Below are positions 1 to 4,844 of a stretch of DNA of 6,696 nucleotides, in pieces (position 1 is the first letter of the stretch; each line of letters begins with the position of its first letter). Made by a program: the position numbers and the translations under genes. The notes beneath the pieces are model-generated. The model ran no database searches. It worked only from the letters and a program-made list of their open reading frames with translations, and was not told the DNA's origin. Origin of the DNA: Acidobacteriota bacterium (lineage in GTDB: Bacteria; Acidobacteriota; Vicinamibacteria; Vicinamibacterales; 2-12-FULL-66-21); contig JABFWM010000058.1 of assembly GCA_013362195.1 (NCBI GenBank), forward strand, positions 1-6,696, written 5' to 3'.

Positions 1-1953
1 ATCGTCCGAGATCGTGCGGACCTCGTAGTGCCCGGGCGGGAGATCGACCGCCGCTTCGGCCACCAGCGCCACGCGGTCCGCCGGCACGCCGTCGGCGATC
101 GCACGGCCCGACAGGAAGTCGAGGCGATCCCGCCGCTCGGCTTTGATCGGCGTGCCCGCGAGCACGCTGGCAAAGGCCGCATCGTCCTCGGGCTTCGTGT
201 CTCCGTCGAAGCGGTAATAGCGAATCGACCACTCGGCAGGCACGAAGAAGCGCGAGTAGCCGAAGGTGTAGGGCTCGCCCGCGGGCGTGATCCCGCCGCG
301 CGGCGCGACGATGCGTGCCCCGTGATAGGTGAGCCGCAGGTCGAAGTCGACGAGGCCGCCCGTCGACGGCGTCACGGTAATCGTCGCCGGCACCCGCCCC
401 GCCTTCGGCGTCACCTCGGCGCCGCGCACCGACGCGAGCGTCCATTGGCCCGGCGGGCCGAGCACCCGCAGCGTCAGCGGCAGCGCGTCGGATCGTCCGT
501 CGGGCCACAGCTTCGGCGACTTCCAGTCGAAGGGGCCCCACTCGTCGACGATGATCGCGTCGCGGCCGCGCCGCTCGGCGTCCGGCATCTTCGCGTCGAT
601 CGCGCCGGGAAGCGGCTTGGGCAAGGTGACGTCGAGGGTCGGCCGCGATCGCACCGGCACGGTGACTTCGTCGCCGATGCCGAGGTTGCGCGTGTCGCCG
701 GCGAGCGCCGCGAGCGTGCCGACCTGCGCGAACTCGTTCGTCAGGATCCGCACGTTCTGCGTCTCGGTGATCTTCAGCGCCGTCGCGTTGCCGATGAACC
801 GATTGCCCGCGATCACGTAATCGCGGCTGCGCGTGTCGCGCCGCTTCGGATACGCCCAGTCCGGATCCTGGGTCGCATTCTTCCAGAGCCGGATCGCCGT
901 CTCGTCGCCGTCGAACGTGTTCTCCGTGATCCGGTTGTCCTGGCCGTGTTCGATGGCGATCGCCTCGGTGTTGCGGGCGAAGCGGTTGCCGGCAATCCAG
1001 GAATCGAAGCTGTAGCCGCCCCACAGCCCGTGCCAGCACTCCTCGACGCGGTTGCCGTAGAGGACGTTGCGGCTGAAGGTCGCTTCGATGCCGTTGGCCG
1101 GCGCGAAACTGAAATCGTTGTCGTAGACGATGTTGTCGTTCGCGCCGCCCTGTCCGGTGTCCATGGTCGACTGCCCGGCCCAGAGGAACAGGCCGTCGCC
1201 GCCGTGCGTCACCGAGTTGAACGCAATCGTGTTGCCGCTGCTCTGCTCGTAGACGAGGATGCCGGCGGAGTCCTGGCCGCGATTGTAGAAGCCATGGCTG
1301 TAGCCGCGGACGCACCAGTCGACGCGGTTGTGCAGGATCGCGTTGCGGCTCGATCGATAGAGGCCGATGCCGACGCCCGAGAGAAACGAGAACGTGTTGT
1401 TCCAGATGCGGGCGTCGTTCGAGCGCGCGAGCATCAGGCCGTTCTGTCCCTGCACGACGGCCGTATGATCGATCTCGGCACCGTCCGAATCCGCGAGATA
1501 GATGCCCGCGCCCGACTCGAGCCACTCGTCGTGCTCGTTGTGGTGATACGACATCCAGTCGGCGAGGCTCTCATGCTCGACGAGGCTGTAGAGGCGGGCC
1601 TTCCAGTTGTAGCTGAGATCCGAGCCGGTGATGTGCAGGCCTCTGGTGCGGCGCGCGAGAATGCCGACCTTGTAGCCGCGCGCGGTGAGGTTCTTGATGG
1701 TGACGTTTTCGCCGCCGTCGACGAAGACCGCCACACCGGTGAATTGGTCGGGACCGGCGTCCTGCGGCAGGCCCTGCAGGATCACCTGCCGGAAGTCCAC
1801 GGTGAGGTTCGACCCTCGAATCGTGATCGCGGGCTGCGCGATGCCGGCTGACGCCAGCGTATAGGTCCCGGGGGGAAGTGTCGTGCTCGTCGTCACGACC
1901 ATGCCGGCCGACGGGCGCTGCACGAACAGGGCGAGCAGCCAGGCCAGCAGCAT
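1..1953 (-). CDS. Secreted right-handed parallel beta-helix protein with start of a C-terminal PA14-like domain (3' end cut by window edge)
   Basis: The frame stays open for 651 codons from an ATG at 1953 to the left edge with no stop, so the C-terminus is missing. Residues 1-17 (start MLLAWLLALFVQ, then RPSAG) look like a short Sec signal peptide, which supports this start and predicts export. Residues about 28-415 carry irregular repeats typical of PbH1/NosD-like beta-helices: ENVTIKNLTARG near 82, SDGAEIDHTAV near 156, then GNRF/ENTF/NEF-type turns (residues 322, 344, 383, 406) with alternating I/V and N. Residues about 436-570 are beta-rich with no assignment. Residues about 572-651 (AEWSIRYYRF, then VDLPPGHYEVRTISDD at the edge) resemble the beginning of a PA14 domain, a carbohydrate-binding beta-sandwich. 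A role in binding or cleaving extracellular polysaccharide is an inference; no lyase catalytic set was identified. The gene begins directly after the stop of the aconitase-like gene. Confidence 0.9.
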   Translation of the reverse strand, partial: MLLAWLLALFVQRPSAGMVVTTSTTLPPGTYTLASAGIAQPAITIRGSNLTVDFRQVILQGLPQDAGPDQFTGVAVFVDGGENVTIKNLTARGYKVGILARRTRGLHITGSDLSYNWKARLYSLVEHESLADWMSYHHNEHDEWLESGAGIYLADSDGAEIDHTAVVQGQNGLMLARSNDARIWNNTFSFLSGVGIGLYRSSRNAILHNRVDWCVRGYSHGFYNRGQDSAGILVYEQSSGNTIAFNSVTHGGDGLFLWAGQSTMDTGQGGANDNIVYDNDFSFAPANGIEATFSRNVLYGNRVEECWHGLWGGYSFDSWIAGNRFARNTEAIAIEHGQDNRITENTFDGDETAIRLWKNATQDPDWAYPKRRDTRSRDYVIAGNRFIGNATALKITETQNVRILTNEFAQVGTLAALAGDTRNLGIGDEVTVPVRSRPTLDVTLPKPLPGAIDAKMPDAERRGRDAIIVDEWGPFDWKSPKLWPDGRSDALPLTLRVLGPPGQWTLASVRGAEVTPKAGRVPATITVTPSTGGLVDFDLRLTYHGARIVAPRGGITPAGEPYTFGYSRFFVPAEWSIRYYRFDGDTKPEDDAAFASVLAGTPIKAERRDRLDFLSGRAIADGVPADRVALVAEAAVDLPPGHYEVRTISDD

Positions 1954-1956
1954 CTA
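1951..1956 (-). promoter_or_regulatory. Stop-start junction (TAG then ATG) joining the aconitase-like and beta-helix genes
   Basis: Read on the minus strand, the TAG stop of the hydro-lyase gene (1956-1954) is followed at once by the ATG of the beta-helix gene (1953-1951), in the same frame and without a spacer. The only purine-rich candidate ribosome site upstream is a GGAAAAA stretch about 14-20 bases before the ATG, which is far for a Shine-Dalgarno. Reinitiation by ribosomes that terminate at the TAG is therefore the likely way the second gene is translated. This is an inference from the spacing. Confidence 0.6.
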
Positions 1957-3996
1957 GACGCCGAATTTTTCCGCGTCCCACGCCAGGCCCAGCTCACTCG
2001 GCGGGGCCATGTACCCGACGAGCGCGGACGCGGCGACGACTGCCGGACTCGCGAGATAGCCTTCGCCGCCGAGTCCCATGCGATTCTGCCAGTTGCGATT
2101 GAAGGACGTGATCGCGCGCTGACCCGGCGAGAGGGCGTCGGGCCCCTGCCCGAAGCACGGGCCGCACCACGACTGCCGGATCTCGCCGCCGACCGATCGG
2201 AACACGTCGGCGATCGATTCACCGCCGAGCCGCGCGTCGGGCTGCTCGATTTGACGGCCGACGCCGCCGGAGCCGGGAAAAATCCGGAACTCGCGATCGA
2301 CCTTCTTCACGCCGGCGTCGCGCGCCGCCCGGAGCACGAGCGCCGCCTGCAGCAGATCATCGTAGCTGCCGTTGGTGCACGACCCAATCAGCGCCTTGTC
2401 GAACGTGATCCGCTCCCGCGCCACGTCCTCGGCGTCGAAGGCGTTGCCGGGGCTGAAGGGCTTGGCAATCATCGGACGCACGTCCGACAGATCGAGCGAC
2501 TCGTCGATCTCGTAGCGCGCGTCGGCGCCCGGCGCGATCGCCGGATACGGCAGCGCGGTCACGCCCTTGCGCTGATACCAGCCGTAGGTGATGCGATCGG
2601 CCGCAAAGATGCCGTTCAGCGCTTCGGCCTCCGCCATCATGTTGGCGATCGTGTTGCGATACGCAATCGGCAGCTGCATCGCGGCGTCGACGAGCTCCAC
2701 CGACATGCCCTGCGACTGCCGCGCGCCCCACCGCCGCAGCAGCTCGAGGACGATGTCCTTGCCGCTGACCCAGGGCTGCAGGCGCCCAGTGAACACGACG
2801 CGGCGCGCCTTCGCGAGCGTCACGTAGATGTAGCCCGTCGACCAACCGAAGCCGAGCGTCGTCGAGCCGACGCCGATGCCGACGGCGCCGTACGCGCCGT
2901 AGGCGCGGCTGTGCGAGTCGGCGCCGGGGATGAACTGCCCCGGCATCACGAGGCCCTGTTCCGGAAAGTAGAAATGAAAGATGCCGTCGCCCGGCGTCGC
3001 GTAATAGGGCTTGCCGATGTCCTGGGCGCGCGCGAACTCGCGCCCGATGGTCGTCTGCTTCTCGTCGGCGTCCACGCCCGTGAAGACGAAGTGATCGTTG
3101 GCGATGGCCGCCTGCCGCGGATAGATCGTGGTACCGCCGGTGATCTGATTGAACGTATGGATCGCGAACGGGGCGGTGCCGTCGGACGCGGGGAGCAGGT
3201 CCGCATAGGCACGCAGCGTGGTGCCCGGCTTCATCCCGGACGGCTTCAGGTCCTTGTCGACCCGATGCGCCCACAGGATCTGCTCGGTCGTGGTCAGCCC
3301 GCGCGCGGCGTCGGGATCGAGCCAGTCGAGCGACGGCGCGACCTCGATCGATCGGCGGAACTCGCGCCGTCCCACCGCGAAGATGCCGCCGCTCTGCCGG
3401 ATCTCCTCTTCCTTCACGGCCAGCGGCACCGGGTCGTAGGTCTTGCCGCGCGTGACGTTGGCGAGCCGCCGGGTGCCCGGATCGAAGGTCATCTCGTCGC
3501 CGTCACCGGCGTCAGCGACGGCCTCGGGGCTCTGCACCACATGGAGCCCGAGATTGAAGGCGTTGCGGCGGAAGATGTCGCCCATGTTGTGGCCGCACAC
3601 GATCACCAGCTCGAGGCCGGCTTCCTCGGCAACGCCCTTCAGTCCGGCCGGGCTCATCTCGCGCGACGAGCCGATCGCGAAGCGATCGCCGGCAACCACA
3701 AAGGTCTCTCCGCGGTGGACGCGCGCGCGGAAATCCGGCATCAGATAGCGGAACGAGCCTGCCTTCCAGCGCTCGTCGAGCGTCTCGAGGCTTTCCGAGA
3801 CGCAGTCGGCGGCCGGCGTAATCTGATCGGTGTCGATGGCATCGAGCGCCTTTGGCGTCGCGCTCTTCCTGTCCCAGAACACGAGCGCTTTGCCACGGAT
3901 GAGGCGCGACGACGAAGCCGGCGTGGCCGCTGCCGCGGCGGGCAGCTGCTCGAGCGAGACGCCTGGCTTCAATCGTGCCGGCTGAATCGTGTGCAT
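1954..3996 (-). CDS. Aconitase-superfamily [4Fe-4S] hydro-lyase with N-terminal swivel domain (LeuD-like) fused to catalytic domain (LeuC/AcnA-like)
   Basis: This is a 680-residue cytosolic protein with no signal peptide. Residues 1-31 are an Ala/Pro-rich leader. Residues about 32-160 form the swivel domain: IDTDQITPA at 54-62 (compare LeuD), the substrate-binding loop GSSRE at 109-113, and IFRRNAFNLGL at 141-151. The catalytic domain begins near 235: Asp-His at 301-302, His341 in GIFHFYFPEQG, Asp-Ser-His at 360-362 in GADSHSRAYG, Glu in NMMAEAEALNG near 456, cluster cysteines Cys540 (GSCTNG), Cys611 and Cys614 (WCGPCFGQG), and NRNWQNRMG at 633-641. All main catalytic features of the family are therefore present, so it should be an active Fe-S hydratase/dehydratase moving water on a hydroxy-acid. 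The substrate (citrate, isopropylmalate, homocitrate, dimethylmalate or other) cannot be read from the sequence; the SSREMSPAG loop does not match LeuD or AcnA versions I recall. The ATG at 3996 is preferred; an in-frame TTG at 4002 is an alternative. Neither has a clear ribosome site. Confidence 0.95.
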   Translation of the reverse strand: MHTIQPARLKPGVSLEQLPAAAAATPASSSRLIRGKALVFWDRKSATPKALDAIDTDQITPAADCVSESLETLDERWKAGSFRYLMPDFRARVHRGETFVVAGDRFAIGSSREMSPAGLKGVAEEAGLELVIVCGHNMGDIFRRNAFNLGLHVVQSPEAVADAGDGDEMTFDPGTRRLANVTRGKTYDPVPLAVKEEEIRQSGGIFAVGRREFRRSIEVAPSLDWLDPDAARGLTTTEQILWAHRVDKDLKPSGMKPGTTLRAYADLLPASDGTAPFAIHTFNQITGGTTIYPRQAAIANDHFVFTGVDADEKQTTIGREFARAQDIGKPYYATPGDGIFHFYFPEQGLVMPGQFIPGADSHSRAYGAYGAVGIGVGSTTLGFGWSTGYIYVTLAKARRVVFTGRLQPWVSGKDIVLELLRRWGARQSQGMSVELVDAAMQLPIAYRNTIANMMAEAEALNGIFAADRITYGWYQRKGVTALPYPAIAPGADARYEIDESLDLSDVRPMIAKPFSPGNAFDAEDVARERITFDKALIGSCTNGSYDDLLQAALVLRAARDAGVKKVDREFRIFPGSGGVGRQIEQPDARLGGESIADVFRSVGGEIRQSWCGPCFGQGPDALSPGQRAITSFNRNWQNRMGLGGEGYLASPAVVAASALVGYMAPPSELGLAWDAEKFGV

Positions 3997-4087
3997 GGGC
4001 AACGATCCATGCTAACAGCAGACGAGAGGTGGCGCGCCGCATTGCCGGTCGGCCTGTAGGCGCCCCACATCGATCCGCGGCCGCTCG
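3997..4087. other. Intergenic gap upstream of the hydro-lyase gene; no clear signal
   Basis: This 91-base gap separates the small cysteine protein from the hydro-lyase gene. I see no strong -35/-10 pair, no Shine-Dalgarno near either possible start, and no stem followed by a T-run. The most promoter-like hexamer on the minus strand is TAGCAT at about 4013-4008, which matches TATAAT at four of six positions but has no partner -35. The gap also holds the first codons of a 13-residue minus-strand frame (4010-3969) that overlaps the hydro-lyase start out of frame. Confidence 0.4.
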
Positions 4088-4300
4088 TCAGGCCTCCGCG
4101 TCCGGCGCCTGACGAGGCTCGTACCCGGGACACGCGATGACGGGCAGACGCGGATACTGCGGGAACCGCGGATCGGTCTTCGATCGCTGACAGAGATAAA
4201 ACCGGGATCCGCGATCGCTGACGATGACGCGGCTGTGGCGGCAGGTGCGGCACAGTCCGACGTGCCTGTCTTCGTCGTGCCCGGGCTCGTCCACGGTCAT
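4088..4300 (-). CDS. Small four-cysteine protein, putative metal-binding, function unknown
   Basis: This is a 70-residue acidic/basic mixed protein with no signal peptide or membrane segment. Four cysteines lie at 17, 20, 37 and 57 in a CxxC-x16-C-x19-C pattern (LCRTCRHSR, FYLCQRS, IACPGYEP), which would suit one zinc site or a small Fe-S site. The conserved-looking middle, DPRFPQYPRLPV at 43-54, is Pro/Arg/Tyr rich. The non-random cysteine spacing, a near-consensus ribosome site before the ATG, and the good fit between two other genes argue that it is a real gene. I recall similar short 'CxxC...RFPRYPRLPV..CPGYE' proteins as hypothetical proteins in soil bacteria, but cannot name a family. 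It lies 67 bases downstream of apaG, probably in the same transcript. A role as a small regulatory or adaptor zinc protein would be a guess. Confidence 0.85.
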   Translation of the reverse strand: MTVDEPGHDEDRHVGLCRTCRHSRVIVSDRGSRFYLCQRSKTDPRFPQYPRLPVIACPGYEPRQAPDAEA

Positions 4301-4309
4301 TCACCGCCT
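4301..4309 (-). promoter_or_regulatory. Ribosome binding site of the small cysteine protein
   Basis: Immediately before the ATG at 4300 the minus strand reads AGGCGGTGA, which matches the full Shine-Dalgarno AGGAGGTGA at eight of nine bases. The core ends three bases before the ATG, which is shorter than usual spacing. It supports the chosen start and is the clearest ribosome site in the window. Confidence 0.45.
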
Positions 4310-4367
4310 GTGCGCTGACGTTCGCCGAGCGCGCGGAGAGCACGGTGCGGCGGCAACCTGAAACGCT
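4301..4367. other. Gap between apaG and the small cysteine gene; no terminator seen
   Basis: The 67 bases hold the ribosome site described for the downstream gene and otherwise GC-rich sequence. There is no stem-loop followed by a T-run on the minus strand and no recognisable promoter, so read-through from apaG into the small gene is plausible. Confidence 0.4.
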
Positions 4368-4757
4368 TCAGTGCACGGTGTACGGTTCGCTCAGCGTGAA
4401 CGGCGCAATCCTCGCGTCGAACCGTTCGCCGTCGTCCGTGATCATCTGATACGTGCCTTCCATCACGCCGAAGGGCGTGCCGAGCGGACAGCCTGACGTA
4501 TAGGTGAACGACTCGCCGGGCGCGAGCACCGGCTGTTTTCCGACGACGCCCGGGCCGCGCACTTCCTCGACATGGCCGGTGCCGTCGGTAATGAGCCAGT
4601 GGCGGGTCAGCAACTGCACGCGCGCCGAGCCCTCGTTGGAGATCGTGATGGTGTAGAGGAAGAACCACTGTTGCTGCGACGGCTGCGACCGCTCGGGCGC
4701 GTATTCCGACGCCACGTGCACCCGGACGCCGCGCGTCACCGCCTCCGACGTGAACAT
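4368..4757 (-). CDS. apaG: ApaG domain protein (DUF525), complete
   Basis: The protein has 129 residues, close to the usual length of about 125-130 for bacterial ApaG. The family signature is plain: WFFLYTITISNEG at 31-43, LLTRHWLITDGTG at 49-61, GPGVVGKQPVLAPGE at 68-82, then YTSGCPLGTPFGVMEGTYQM at 86-105. ApaG is a single fibronectin-III-like beta-sandwich; the same fold occurs in the eukaryotic proteins FBXO3 and PolDIP2. Genetic work in Salmonella linked the protein (CorD) to cobalt resistance and magnesium efflux, but its molecular activity is not settled, so I do not assert a transport role here. The classical ksgA-apaG-apaH neighbourhood of enterobacteria is absent. No Shine-Dalgarno precedes the ATG at 4757; the preceding bases are CATTGATCC. 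The start is set by alignment with the family N-terminus. Confidence 0.96.
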   Translation of the reverse strand: MFTSEAVTRGVRVHVASEYAPERSQPSQQQWFFLYTITISNEGSARVQLLTRHWLITDGTGHVEEVRGPGVVGKQPVLAPGESFTYTSGCPLGTPFGVMEGTYQMITDDGERFDARIAPFTLSEPYTVH

Positions 4758-4844
4758 GGATCAATGATGCCACAGTGTTCGCGGTTGCACGCCGGCGGCC
4801 CGCACCACGACGACGAGGCCGGCGTGGAGAGCGCGCCTCTCAGG
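4758..4844. other. Gap between the membrane protein gene and apaG; weak hairpin only
   Basis: The 87-base gap has one small inverted repeat just after the upstream stop codon: on the minus strand GAGAG-GCGCG-CTCTC at 4841-4827, a five-base stem with no T-run after it. That is too weak to call a terminator. A promoter for apaG could lie here, but no -35/-10 pair stands out (CATCAT at about 4770-4765 is the nearest -10-like hexamer). Confidence 0.4.

Noticed and set aside
28..1851. A 607-codon open frame on the plus strand
   Set aside because: It is antisense to the beta-helix gene. Its translation is Arg/Val/Ala/Asp-rich without motifs, as expected from high-GC codon bias read on the opposite strand, while the minus frame gives a signal peptide and clear repeats.
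2357..3274. A 305-codon minus-strand frame inside the hydro-lyase gene
   Set aside because: It is a frame shadow; its product is Arg/His-rich and the gene frame carries the Fe-S and active-site residues through this stretch without a break.
3345..3356. TCGATCGATC-type short palindromic runs, also near 1350
   Set aside because: GATC/CGATCG words are common in this GC-rich coding sequence and these lie inside genes without wider repeat structure.
2251..4059. A 602-codon open frame on the plus strand
   Set aside because: It is antisense to the hydro-lyase gene, which has all catalytic motifs. The plus-strand product has low-complexity Arg/Ala/Val/Gly composition and no recognisable domain.
4297..4773. 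A 158-codon minus-strand frame over apaG
   Set aside because: It is out of frame with apaG, whose family signature is unmistakable; the alternative product is His/Arg-rich with no motif.
4758..4800. Possible promoter upstream of apaG
   Set aside because: The -10-like CATCAT lacks a plausible -35 at 16-18 bases; matches are at chance level.
4827..4841. Possible terminator hairpin after the membrane protein gene
   Set aside because: The stem is only five base pairs and no T-run follows, so it is not a supportable intrinsic terminator.
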